Source: UBA668 sp041918155 | GTDB lineage: Bacteria; Actinomycetota; Acidimicrobiia; Acidimicrobiales; Ilumatobacteraceae | Direction: 5' to 3' | Assembly (NCBI GenBank): GCA_041918155.1 | Contig: JAYRWH010000017.1 | Coordinates: 1 to 64,000, forward strand | Length of the DNA: 64,000 nucleotides | Part shown: one piece after another, positions 8,753 to 16,145 of the stretch | Position numbering within the stretch: the first letter of the stretch is position 1 | Layout of the letters: every line of letters begins with the position of its first letter | Made by a program: the position numbers and the translations under genes | The notes under the pieces: generated by a model | What the model was told of the DNA's origin: nothing | Database searches by the model: none | What the model saw: the letters and a program-made list of their open reading frames with translations, nothing else

Positions 8753-9954
8753 CACGCCCGAGCGTAGTGAGCCACGGCCGCGCCGAGTGTGCAAGCGAGA
8801 TCGCCGCGCTCGGCCACGTCGACGCGCTCCAGGCCGAGCCAGCGCGCCATCGACCACACTTCCTGTGCGACATCGTCGGCCACATCAGCCAAGGGCACGC
8901 CGAGTTCGGCGAAGGCGCCGTTCACCAGCAGCGCGCGGGCGGCTCGGTCGGCCTTCAGGTCGAGCCGGCCGACGAGGGTGTCGTGCCACAACACGGGCAG
9001 TACGTAGTAGCCGTAGACGCGCTTGGGCGCCGGCGTGTAGATCTCGATGCGGTAGTGGAATCCGAACAGGCGCTCGGTGCGGTCGCGGTTCCAGCACACC
9101 GGGTCGAATGGGCTGAGCAGCGCGCACGCCTCGATCCGCCGGGGCAGGCGCGCGTCCGGGTGCAGGTACGCGGGCTTGCCCCAGCCCTCCACCTGCACCT
9201 CCACAAGGCTGCCCTCCTCCACCAACTCGCGCACGAGCGGACGGCAGGGCTGGTTCTTCTGACGGTGATAGTCGGTGAGGTCCTCGAGCGTGCCCACACC
9301 GTGGTGACGAGCAGCGAGCAGCAACAGTTCCTTGCGGGCCTCCGCCTCGTCAGGGGCCGGTCGCGCCATCACGTGCGCGGGGATGACCCGTTCAGTGAGG
9401 TCGTAGAGGCGGGCGAAGTCGCCAGCGCGGCGGGTGGCGGTGACCTGACCGCTCCAGAACAGGTGCTCGAGCGCGATCTTGGCGTCGTCCCAGTCCCACC
9501 AGGTGCCCTTCTTGCCGGTGCGCTCACCGAGATCGCCGCTGGCGAGCGGGCCGTCCATATCGATCCGACGCAGCACCTCATCGAGGTAGCCCGGTCGACG
9601 CTTCTCGAGTGTCCAGTAGCGCTCCCACTTGTGAATGCTCGACATCCGCCAACGGTGCAGGTGGTGGTGCTCGGTGGGCACATGGCTGGCTTCGTGCACC
9701 CAATACTCGAACAACTCGCCCGCGGCCGTGGCGTCGGGGATCAGCGAGCGCGTGTGCGGACCCAGCCGCGCGAACAGGGGCAGCTCTTGGCTGCGCACGA
9801 GCACATTGACCGAGTCGATCTGGATGATCCCCATGCGGTCGAGCGCGCGGCGCAGGTGGCGACGGTCGACGCGACCCGTGGGCCGCGGGTCGGCGAAGCC
9901 CTGCGCCGCGAGCGCGATGCGGCGGGCCTGGGCGAGGGAAAGGTCAGTCGGCAA
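8752..9954 (-). CDS. YcaQ/AlkX-like winged-helix DNA glycosylase
   Basis: The 400-residue protein matches the winged-helix crosslink-repair family (DUF1006) that includes E. coli YcaQ (AlkX) and Streptomyces AlkZ. The catalytic motif of this family is QxQ in AlkZ and QxD in AlkX; here it reads QID (45-47, in MGIIQIDSVNVL), so the protein falls on the AlkX/YcaQ side. Other family landmarks are FEYWVHEAS, WWDWDDAK and LLSPFDPVCWNRDR. The expected role is unhooking of interstrand crosslinks or removal of alkylated bases. It overlaps the cyclophilin gene by 11 bases upstream and the permease start by 1 base downstream. Confidence 0.88.
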   Translation of the reverse strand: MPTDLSLAQARRIALAAQGFADPRPTGRVDRRHLRRALDRMGIIQIDSVNVLVRSQELPLFARLGPHTRSLIPDATAAGELFEYWVHEASHVPTEHHHLHRWRMSSIHKWERYWTLEKRRPGYLDEVLRRIDMDGPLASGDLGERTGKKGTWWDWDDAKIALEHLFWSGQVTATRRAGDFARLYDLTERVIPAHVMARPAPDEAEARKELLLLAARHHGVGTLEDLTDYHRQKNQPCRPLVRELVEEGSLVEVQVEGWGKPAYLHPDARLPRRIEACALLSPFDPVCWNRDRTERLFGFHYRIEIYTPAPKRVYGYYVLPVLWHDTLVGRLDLKADRAARALLVNGAFAELGVPLADVADDVAQEVWSMARWLGLERVDVAERGDLACTLGAAVAHYARA

Positions 9955-10498
9955 CCGAGATCGTGACCGAGTTGATCACGACGGGGGTACGCGGCCGATC
10001 GCTGTGATCGGTATCGACCTTCTGCATCGCGTCGACGATCTCGAGGCCCTTCACGACCTGGCCGAAGTGGTTGTACTGCGGGGGCAGGCCGACACCGCTG
10101 GGGCCGCTGATGAGGAAGAACTGGCTGCCGTTCGTGTTCGGGCCGGCGTTCGCCATCGCGAGCGAGCCGAGCTGGTAGCGCTGCTTCACAGGCTCGTCGG
10201 CGAAGCGATAGCCGGGGCCGCCACGGCCGGTGCCGGTGGGATCGCCGCCCTGGCACATGAAGCCGTTGATGATGCGGTGGAAGACAACGCCCTCGTAGTA
10301 CCTGTACCCGGCGAGGAACACGAAGTTGTTGACCGTCAGGGGCGCGTTGATCGCATCGAGCGCGATCACCAGCGTGCCCATGCTGGTCTCCATCGTGGCG
10401 GTGTAACGCTTCGACGCGTCGATCCCCATCTCGGGGGCCTGGTCGAACTGCTGGGTCTTGGGCGCGGAGCCGTCGAGCGCGGGAAAGGGATGAGCCAT
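9944..10498 (-). CDS. Cyclophilin-type peptidylprolyl isomerase
   Basis: This 184-residue protein is a single cyclophilin domain that catalyses cis-trans isomerisation of Xaa-Pro bonds. Active-site landmarks are present: R75 and F80 in VVFHRIINGF, Q83 and GGDPTGTG just after, and MANAGPNTNGSQFF. There is no signal peptide or membrane segment, so it should be cytosolic. ATG 10498 is preferred over upstream in-frame options because it lies 7 bases after a -10 box (TAGCCT) and is followed by a cyclophilin-like N-terminus. It is the first gene of the five-gene overlapping operon running to 5654. Confidence 0.93.
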   Translation of the reverse strand: MAHPFPALDGSAPKTQQFDQAPEMGIDASKRYTATMETSMGTLVIALDAINAPLTVNNFVFLAGYRYYEGVVFHRIINGFMCQGGDPTGTGRGGPGYRFADEPVKQRYQLGSLAMANAGPNTNGSQFFLISGPSGVGLPPQYNHFGQVVKGLEIVDAMQKVDTDHSDRPRTPVVINSVTISVAD

Positions 10499-10505
10499 GT
10501 CGAGC

Positions 10506-10511
10506 AGGCTA
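10506..10511 (-). promoter_or_regulatory. -10 box TAGCCT of the cyclophilin operon (leaderless)
   Basis: On the minus strand TAGCCT ends 7 bases before ATG 10498. It probably drives all five overlapping genes down to 5654. The repeat-bounded block containing the AbiEi-DUF559 gene begins just upstream, at 10513. Confidence 0.5.
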
Positions 10512-10512
10512 G

Positions 10513-10596
10513 CCGTCGGTTTCTGGGGCTGGATCGTCGCCGTGCGGCTTCTGGGTCCCGATCGTCCCGGATTCGGGAACAGATCAGCCCCGGATG
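10513..10596. repeat. Left flanking repeat of the AbiEi-DUF559 cassette
   Basis: Bases 10513-10524 (CCGTCGGTTTCT) recur inverted at 11682-11693. Bases 10521-10536 (TTCTGGGGCTGGATCG) recur exactly inverted at 11631-11646. Bases 10560-10596 resemble 11583-11620 in direct orientation and share an exact 12-mer, CAGCCCCGGATG. The block starts next to the cyclophilin promoter. Confidence 0.7.
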
Positions 10597-10652
10597 GCTT
10601 GGTGACGTGCAACTTCTGCCGACGCAGGGCTTTCGCCGTACCCAGTGTCGGC

Positions 10653-11573
10653 ATGAAACTCGAACAGCTCGACACCCTCGCTCGACAACACCACGGACTC
10701 GTGTCCAGGACCCACGCGAGCCGACTCGGGATCAGCCGGTCAAGTTGGTACCGGGCCGTCGCCAGCGGACAGTTCGAGCAGCTGTACCCGAACGTCGCTC
10801 GTCTGTATGGCTCGGCCGACACGTTCCTCCAACGCTCGCTCGCAGCGGTGTGGGCGGCCGGCGGCGACGCCATGGCATCGCACCGGACATCAGCCAGGCT
10901 GTGGGGTGTTGAACGTCCGGAGCGCGACCCGCTCGACGTGTTGTTGCCATCGCGCGAGCGCCACGCCCTACCGCAGGGCGTGACGATCCACCGCCCCCGC
11001 GACCTCCTCGACCTGCGAACGGTGGTCCGCCAGAAGGTGCCCACCACCAACCCACTACGAATGCTGCTCGACCTCGGCGCGGTCGATCCAGACGCGGTGA
11101 CCGACGCGATGGTCCGAGTCATGGCCACGAAGGTGGCGTCACCTGCGGCCATTCGCTCAGCGCTGTTCAGGCATGCCCGGCAGGGTCGCTCCGGGGTCAC
11201 CGCCTTGCGCACTGCGCTCGAGTCATGGCTGAATGACGAGTTGCCGCCCGACAGCGAGCTGGAGCGAAGGATGGCTGAGTTGCTCCAACGCTTCCGCCTC
11301 CCCCCTGTCGAGTTCCATGCTGTCCGCGCGGGCTTCGAAGTCGACTTCCTGTTCGTCGGCACCAACATCGTGATCGAGTGCGACGGCTGGACAGCCCACG
11401 GACTGAACCGCGACCAGTTCGAATACGACCGGATGCGCAACGCGGACCTGACGGCGGCGGGGTTCGTTGTGATTGCGGTGACGTGGCGGCAACTGCGCGA
11501 TAACCCCCAGCAGGTCGCCGACCGGCTCCGCAGCGTCATCCGCACCTGGGCTCCCCACCTCCTCGCGGCATGA
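10653..11573 (+). CDS. AbiEi-like N-terminal domain plus DUF559 (Vsr-like nuclease fold) protein
   Basis: The 306-residue protein starts with a winged-helix region like the AbiEi antitoxin domain (LARQHHGLVSRTHASRLG, then SSWYRAVASGQFEQLYPNVARLYG). It ends in a DUF559 domain, which has the very-short-patch-repair endonuclease fold: a Glu in ELERRMAELL, EVDFLF and VIECDGWTAHG supply the PD-(D/E)xK-like acidic residues, followed by DRMRNADLTAAGF. Such AbiEi-DUF559 proteins are common and multi-copy in actinobacteria, and their role is unproven. No adjacent AbiEii toxin is present. Start ATG 10653 fits the domain start; a weak -10 (TACCCA) ends 8 bases before it. Repeats on both sides suggest it was inserted as a unit. 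Confidence 0.8.
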   Translation: MKLEQLDTLARQHHGLVSRTHASRLGISRSSWYRAVASGQFEQLYPNVARLYGSADTFLQRSLAAVWAAGGDAMASHRTSARLWGVERPERDPLDVLLPSRERHALPQGVTIHRPRDLLDLRTVVRQKVPTTNPLRMLLDLGAVDPDAVTDAMVRVMATKVASPAAIRSALFRHARQGRSGVTALRTALESWLNDELPPDSELERRMAELLQRFRLPPVEFHAVRAGFEVDFLFVGTNIVIECDGWTAHGLNRDQFEYDRMRNADLTAAGFVVIAVTWRQLRDNPQQVADRLRSVIRTWAPHLLAA

Positions 11574-11582
11574 TCTGGGGCC

Positions 11583-11693
11583 GATTCGTCTCGGGACCCG
11601 GGACGGAGCAGCCCCGGATGCCGAAACGAACGATCCAGCCCCAGAACCCCAGGTACGGGGATCCGGGGCTGGATCGTCTTCAGAAACCGACGG
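11583..11693. repeat. Right flanking repeats of the AbiEi-DUF559 cassette
   Basis: This stretch holds a direct copy (11583-11620) of the left-side 37-base block, an inverted copy (11631-11646) of TTCTGGGGCTGGATCG, and an inverted copy (11682-11693) of CCGTCGGTTTCT. It ends 6 bases from the stop of the solute-binding protein gene. Confidence 0.7.
11631..11676. terminator. Hairpin between convergent genes
   Basis: CGATCCAGCCCC (11631-11642) pairs perfectly with GGGGCTGGATCG (11665-11676), and an inner CCCC/GGGG pair extends the structure. It lies between two convergent genes and could stop transcription from both sides. It is built from the cassette's flanking repeat. No clear U-run follows. 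Confidence 0.5.
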
Positions 11694-11699
11694 GTCGCG

Positions 11700-13178
11700 T
11701 CAACCGTTGGAGGCGTTGTAGTTGCTGATCAGGATGTTGGCCTGTTCGGCCGCGTCAGCGAGCGCCGTGGCCACGTCTTCACCATCGAAGACGCGAGCAA
11801 TGGCATCGGCGAGCACCACTCGCATCTCCCGTAGCGGGCCAGCAACCGGGCCAGCCGACGTCAGCGCGTCGGGCGAGGCCTTCAGCTGGTCGTAGGCAAC
11901 GCCGAACCGAGGGTCGGCGACCAGTGTCGACTTGTACGGCTCGACCTCCACCGCATCAGTACGCACGGGGATGTAGCCGGTGTCCGTTGCCCACTGGCTC
12001 TGCGACTCGGCGCTGACGAGGTACGACAAGAAGTCCCACGTGGCGGCGATGCGCACCGGATCACCGGAGTTCACCGGCCACAGGGAAGCACCACCGATGA
12101 GTGCACCAGGCTTGCCATCGGGGCCGGGCATCACGCCGATGCCAAGGTCCTCGGCGAGCAGCTGGGGGAACACACCGGACTCGAGAATGTCGAGTGCACC
12201 GCGCAAGGCGGCCGAGGTGTGAATCGCCATCGCGGCCGGCGCCGTTTCGTCAGCGATCTTCAACAGGTCGTCCTGCGCACTTTCGTTCGCGCCGATGTCG
12301 ACCGCCAACCCGTCGTTGATCATGCCTTGCAGGTACGTCATCAAGTCGACGCCGGTCTGGTTGTTGTAGAGGACCTTGGTGGCGCGATTCGTCCGACCAT
12401 TGTCGCCATCGGTGTAGAACTCCTGCGCCTTGCAGAACCACTGCTCGATGTACCAGCCGCCACCCGAGTCGGGGCCCGTGTCGAGAGCGAGGCCGTACTT
12501 CACCACGCCGGAATCCACGAGGGCCTGACTGATCTCACGCAACTCGTCGAGCGATGTCGGCGGCTTGTCCGGATCGAGCCCGGCGGCGATGAACGCCTTC
12601 TTGCTGTAGTACAGCACCGGGTTGGACACGTTGAACGGCATTCCCCACTGCATGCCCTGCGTCGAGTACGCAGTCAGTGCGGTGGGCAGGAACTGCGACA
12701 TGTCGAAGCCGCTCGCCTCGATGCACTTGCCCACCGGCACCGTGCTCTCGGTGTCGACCATCGCCTGCACCATGTACTCGGGCATCTGCACGAGGTCGGG
12801 GCGGCTGTCCTGCGAAGCACGCAGATACTTGTCGGCCGTGCCCTCGTAGGAGTCGCTGACCAGCGACACCTTCACCTTGGACTGGCTGGCGTTGTACTCG
12901 TCGGTGATTGCCTGCAACGCCTCCGCGAGCGGACCGGTCATGCCGGTCCAGAACGTGATTTCCACCGTGCCGGTCGCGGTGTCGAGTGCGTCGGTGGGGC
13001 AGTCGGGCAGGGTATCGGGGGCCACGGTGGTGGTGGGGGCGAGCGTTTGCCCCGGCACCGTGGTGCCAGAGGGCTTGTCACCCGAATCGTTGATGTCGCC
13101 GCCACCGCTGCACGCGGCGACGAGAAGGCCGGCCGCGGCGAGCACGGCGAAACGGCGGGAGGTGGCCAAGGTGCGCAT
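11700..13178 (-). CDS. Extracellular solute-binding lipoprotein of a sugar ABC importer
   Basis: This 492-residue protein has a lipoprotein signal (AAAGLLVAACSGGG, Cys at about 23) followed by a Thr/Pro linker and a periplasmic-binding fold of family 1 (VEITFWTGMTGPLAEALQAI, then LVQMPEYMVQAMVD). It should bind a carbohydrate or glycerol-phosphate-type ligand at the cell surface and deliver it to the two permeases encoded just upstream. Its start overlaps the permease stop by one base. Being the last gene of the operon is slightly unusual, since binding proteins are often first. The ligand cannot be read from sequence; UgpB-like is the closest guess. Confidence 0.9.
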   Translation of the reverse strand: MRTLATSRRFAVLAAAGLLVAACSGGGDINDSGDKPSGTTVPGQTLAPTTTVAPDTLPDCPTDALDTATGTVEITFWTGMTGPLAEALQAITDEYNASQSKVKVSLVSDSYEGTADKYLRASQDSRPDLVQMPEYMVQAMVDTESTVPVGKCIEASGFDMSQFLPTALTAYSTQGMQWGMPFNVSNPVLYYSKKAFIAAGLDPDKPPTSLDELREISQALVDSGVVKYGLALDTGPDSGGGWYIEQWFCKAQEFYTDGDNGRTNRATKVLYNNQTGVDLMTYLQGMINDGLAVDIGANESAQDDLLKIADETAPAAMAIHTSAALRGALDILESGVFPQLLAEDLGIGVMPGPDGKPGALIGGASLWPVNSGDPVRIAATWDFLSYLVSAESQSQWATDTGYIPVRTDAVEVEPYKSTLVADPRFGVAYDQLKASPDALTSAGPVAGPLREMRVVLADAIARVFDGEDVATALADAAEQANILISNYNASNG

Positions 13179-14014
13179 CAGCCCTTCACCGCCCCGGCCG
13201 TGAGCCCGCGGACCAGCTGACGCTGGAACACGACCAGCATGACGAAGATAGGTACTGCAGCCACGACGAGGCCTCCTGTTACGAGGTTGAACTTGCTGAT
13301 GTCATTCGGTGTCTTCAGGTGTTCGAGACCGATTTGAATCGTGCGATGGTCCTCGTCCGTGATCACCTGCGAGGGCCAGAGGTAAGCGTTCCACGTCCCG
13401 AGGAACACGAACAAGCCGAGGGCACCCAAAGTCGGCCGGCTGAGCGGCACGGCGACGCTCCACAAGAACCGCCAGTGCCCGAGCCCGTCGAGCGCGGCGG
13501 CCTCACGCAACTCACCGGGGATCTGCAGGAACACCTGACGCACGAGGAAGACGCCGAACATGCTGGCCAACGACGGCACGATCAACCCGAGGTAGGAGTT
13601 CGTCCACCCCAGCGAATCGGCGGTGTTGTAGTTGATCAACACCGTCACCTCGGCCGGAACCAGCATGGTGGAGATGAACAGGGCGAAGACCGCCTTCTTC
13701 AGCGGAAAGTTCAAGAACGCGAACGCGTAGGCGGCCAACACGCTGGTGACGATCACTCCAATGGTGACCGCGAGCGACACGAACAGGCTGTTGAGCAACA
13801 ACCGATCCAGATTGCCGATTCTCCAGGCGCTGCGGATCGTGTCGAAGGTGAGGTCGACGGGCAGCAGCGAGCGCGGATGGTCGAACGAATCGGGGCCAGA
13901 CTTGAGGGCCTGCAGCAGCACGGCGTAGATCGGGAACAGCACGATCGCCGACAACACGACGAGCGTGGTGTACCGGCCCACCTTGCGTGCCCCACGAACG
14001 GTGTCAGCCGCCAT
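13178..14014 (-). CDS. Carbohydrate ABC transporter permease (UgpE/MalG-like)
   Basis: The 278-residue protein has six predicted transmembrane helices, the first at about residues 15-36 (TTLVVLSAIVLFPIYAVLLQ). The EAA loop that contacts the ATPase is clear at about 168-190 (REAAALDGLGHWRFLWSVAV). MalG/UgpE-type permeases pair with a MalF/UgpA-type partner, which is the gene immediately upstream with an 11-base overlap. The C-terminus ends in LVRGLTAGAVKG, a common ending in this family. Confidence 0.92.
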   Translation of the reverse strand: MAADTVRGARKVGRYTTLVVLSAIVLFPIYAVLLQALKSGPDSFDHPRSLLPVDLTFDTIRSAWRIGNLDRLLLNSLFVSLAVTIGVIVTSVLAAYAFAFLNFPLKKAVFALFISTMLVPAEVTVLINYNTADSLGWTNSYLGLIVPSLASMFGVFLVRQVFLQIPGELREAAALDGLGHWRFLWSVAVPLSRPTLGALGLFVFLGTWNAYLWPSQVITDEDHRTIQIGLEHLKTPNDISKFNLVTGGLVVAAVPIFVMLVVFQRQLVRGLTAGAVKG

Positions 14015-14906
14015 AGTGCACCTTCTTGCCGAAACCCCGGAACTGCACCGCGGCGAACACCGCGCTCAGCAGGAACAGCAGCACCGCCGCGGCGGATTTC
14101 AGTCCGACGTCATTGCGGATCAGAGAGTTCCGTCCGTAGATCAGGTACGGGATGTTGGTGGTGACCTTGCTCTTCCCGTCGTTCGGTCCGCCACCCGTGA
14201 GCAGGCTGATCTCGCCGTAGGTCTGCAGGGCGCGCGTCGTCAGCACCACCGTGAGGAACAACAGCGTGGGCGAGATCATCGGCAGGGTCACGTGCCAGAA
14301 CCGGCGCAGGCTGCCGGCACCATCGACCAGCGCGCTCTCGTGCAACTCGCGGGGCACGCTCTGCAGCGCGGCCGTGACGATGATGAACGAAAACCCGAGC
14401 CCGGCCCACACACTGCTGATCGCCACGGCCGGGAGTGCGGTGCCCTTGTCGTTGAGCCAACCCGGCTCCTTCAGGCTGGGGAACACGCCACTCAGCTGGT
14501 CGGCCAGCACACCGATCTGTGGTTGCAGGAGCACGAACCACACCAGGCTGGCGACCGCCACGCTGGTGGCGACAGTGCTGGAGAAGATCGTGCGGAAGAC
14601 CCCGATGCCACGCAGATGCTTGTCGGCCAGCACCGCCAGGCCAAGGCCAAGGGCCAAGCCGGTGGGCACGGTGAAGATCGCGAACTTCACCGAAACCCAC
14701 AAGGCATCTTGGAACTGCGCGCTCTTGAACACCTGGCTGAACTGGCCCCAGCCGACGTCGCGGCACTCCGTGAACGTTCGGTCGCACTGGCGGTGCCCGT
14801 AGTCGACCGCGCGCACGAGGGGATAGATCGTCCACACCATCAGCAGCGCTGCCGACGGCACCAGCATCAGCAGCGCGGGCGGCAGGTCGCGCAGCTTGCG
14901 TTTCAC
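14004..14906 (-). CDS. Sugar ABC transporter permease (UgpA/MalF-like)
   Basis: This 300-residue permease has an N-terminal helix (LLMLVPSAALLMVWTIYPLV), further helices through the centre and an EAA-like loop (HESALVDGAGSLRRFWHVTLP, about residues 199-219). The first external loop carries two Cys residues (QCDRTFTEC) that could form a disulfide, a small oddity. It pairs with the downstream UgpE-like permease. Its start overlaps the ATPase gene stop by 4 bases, so translation is probably coupled. Confidence 0.9.
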   Translation of the reverse strand: MKRKLRDLPPALLMLVPSAALLMVWTIYPLVRAVDYGHRQCDRTFTECRDVGWGQFSQVFKSAQFQDALWVSVKFAIFTVPTGLALGLGLAVLADKHLRGIGVFRTIFSSTVATSVAVASLVWFVLLQPQIGVLADQLSGVFPSLKEPGWLNDKGTALPAVAISSVWAGLGFSFIIVTAALQSVPRELHESALVDGAGSLRRFWHVTLPMISPTLLFLTVVLTTRALQTYGEISLLTGGGPNDGKSKVTTNIPYLIYGRNSLIRNDVGLKSAAAVLLFLLSAVFAAVQFRGFGKKVHYGG

Positions 14907-15916
14907 GGCAGCCTCTTGCCGGTCACTGCGTCGAAGCGGTGCATTGACGACTCGGCGGCGTCGAAGCGCAACACTTCGCCCACCATCGGCACGCCGGCCG
15001 AGGGTGCCATGCGCGACACGAGCCGGCCGATGGCCTCCGACTCCGCGAGCACGAGCACCTCGTGGCCGAGGTGCTCGATCTGGTGCACCCGGGCTTCAAC
15101 CCGCCCGTCGGAGGTGGGCTGCAGGTCTTCGGCGCGCACGCCCACCTGCACGTCGGCGCTACCGAGCAGGCCGGGCGGGAGCATGTTCATCGGCGGGGTA
15201 CCGATGAACTGGGCCACGAACACGCTGGCCGGGCGGTCGTACACGTCTTGTGGGGTGCCCACCTGCTCGAGGCGGCCCTTGTTGAGGATCGCGACGCGAC
15301 TGCCCATCGTCATCGCCTCGACCTGGTCGTGGGTGACATAGAGGAACGTGCTTTCGAGGCGGCGGTGCAGATCGACGAGTTCCGTACGGGTGTCGCCGCG
15401 GAGCTTGGCATCGAGGTTGCTGAGCGGTTCGTCCATCAGGAACACCGCCGGCTTGCGCACGATGGCGCGGGCGAGCGCGACGCGCTGGCGCTGGCCACCG
15501 CTCAACTGGCCCGGCTTGCGCTTCATGTAGTCGCCGAGCCCGAGCGACTCGGCGGCGCGCAGGGCCTCGACCGAGCGTTCGGCCTTGTGCACGCCGCGAA
15601 CCTTCAGCGGGAACTCAATGTTCGCTCGCACGGTCTTGTGCGGGTAGAGGGCATAGCTCTGGAACACCATGGCAATGTCGCGATCCTTCGGTGGCACGTC
15701 GTTGACCTGGCGTTCACCGATGAACACCTCACCGATGGTTGGGTCTTCCAGACCCGCAACCATCCGCAACAACGTGCTCTTGCCGCAGCCCGACGGGCCG
15801 AGGAGGATCATGAACTCACCGTCGGCGACGTCGAGCGTGACGTCGTCGACAGCGGCCACCTCATCGGCGCCCTCCCCGAACCTCTTGGTGACCTTTTCCA
15901 GCCGTACGCGTGCCAC
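14903..15916 (-). CDS. Sugar ABC transporter ATP-binding protein (UgpC/MsmK-like)
   Basis: This 337-residue ATPase powers the importer. Walker A (GPSGCGKST), Q-loop (FQSYALYPH), the ABC signature (LSGGQRQR), Walker B (VFLMDEPLSNLD) and the switch His (YVTHDQVEAM) are all intact. A C-terminal OB-like regulatory region follows (about 235-337). GTG 15916 is chosen because it begins the usual MARVRLEKV-type N-terminus and lies 7 bases after a -10 box; an ATG 27 bases further upstream (15943) is in frame but would overlap that promoter. It is the first gene of the four-gene operon. A single MsmK-type ATPase may also serve other sugar importers, which cannot be judged here. Confidence 0.92.
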   Translation of the reverse strand: MARVRLEKVTKRFGEGADEVAAVDDVTLDVADGEFMILLGPSGCGKSTLLRMVAGLEDPTIGEVFIGERQVNDVPPKDRDIAMVFQSYALYPHKTVRANIEFPLKVRGVHKAERSVEALRAAESLGLGDYMKRKPGQLSGGQRQRVALARAIVRKPAVFLMDEPLSNLDAKLRGDTRTELVDLHRRLESTFLYVTHDQVEAMTMGSRVAILNKGRLEQVGTPQDVYDRPASVFVAQFIGTPPMNMLPPGLLGSADVQVGVRAEDLQPTSDGRVEARVHQIEHLGHEVLVLAESEAIGRLVSRMAPSAGVPMVGEVLRFDAAESSMHRFDAVTGKRLP

Positions 15917-15923
15917 GGCTGCG

Positions 15924-15929
15924 ACAGTA
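15924..15929 (-). promoter_or_regulatory. -10 box TACTGT of the sugar importer operon (leaderless)
   Basis: TACTGT on the minus strand ends 7 bases before GTG 15916. It overlaps by two bases the plus-strand -10 box (15928-15933) of the divergent DksA-like gene, so the two promoters probably compete. Confidence 0.5.
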
Positions 15930-15933
15930 GCCT
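15928..15933 (+). promoter_or_regulatory. -10 box TAGCCT of the DksA-like gene (leaderless)
   Basis: TAGCCT ends 8 bases before ATG 15942. It overlaps the divergent minus-strand box of the sugar importer operon. Confidence 0.45.
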
Positions 15934-15941
15934 CACCGTTC

Positions 15942-16136
15942 ATGAACGATGAGCACGAACAGGTGAACACTGAGGGCGCGGCCCTCGACCTCGACACCAT
16001 CGAGCGCGACCTGGCGGGTGTGGAGGTGGCGCTCGCCCGCCTCGATGCCGGCACGTACTGGACCGACGAGGTCACCGGCGCACCCCTCTCGGCGGAACTG
16101 CTCGAGCAGCACCCCACCGCCCGCCGAGGCGGCTGA
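15942..16136 (+). CDS. Small DksA/TraR-like protein lacking the zinc cysteines
   Basis: The 64-residue protein resembles the core of DksA/TraR-type proteins: a helix with ALDLDTIERDLAGVEVALARLDAGTYW and then TGAPLSAELLEQHPTARR. In the family this last stretch carries the zinc-binding C-x2-C of the type YGxCExCGxPI; here it reads YWTDEVTGAPL and contains no Cys at all. It is therefore a zinc-less, truncated relative, perhaps still able to enter the RNA polymerase secondary channel. That role is inference. It lies just before an ABC1 kinase gene and divergent from the sugar importer. Confidence 0.65.
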   Translation: MNDEHEQVNTEGAALDLDTIERDLAGVEVALARLDAGTYWTDEVTGAPLSAELLEQHPTARRGG

Positions 16137-16145
16137 GGGCGCGGC

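Noticed and set aside
10653..11573. Complete AbiE toxin-antitoxin system
   Set aside because: Only the AbiEi-like domain is present, fused to DUF559; no AbiEii nucleotidyltransferase toxin gene is adjacent.
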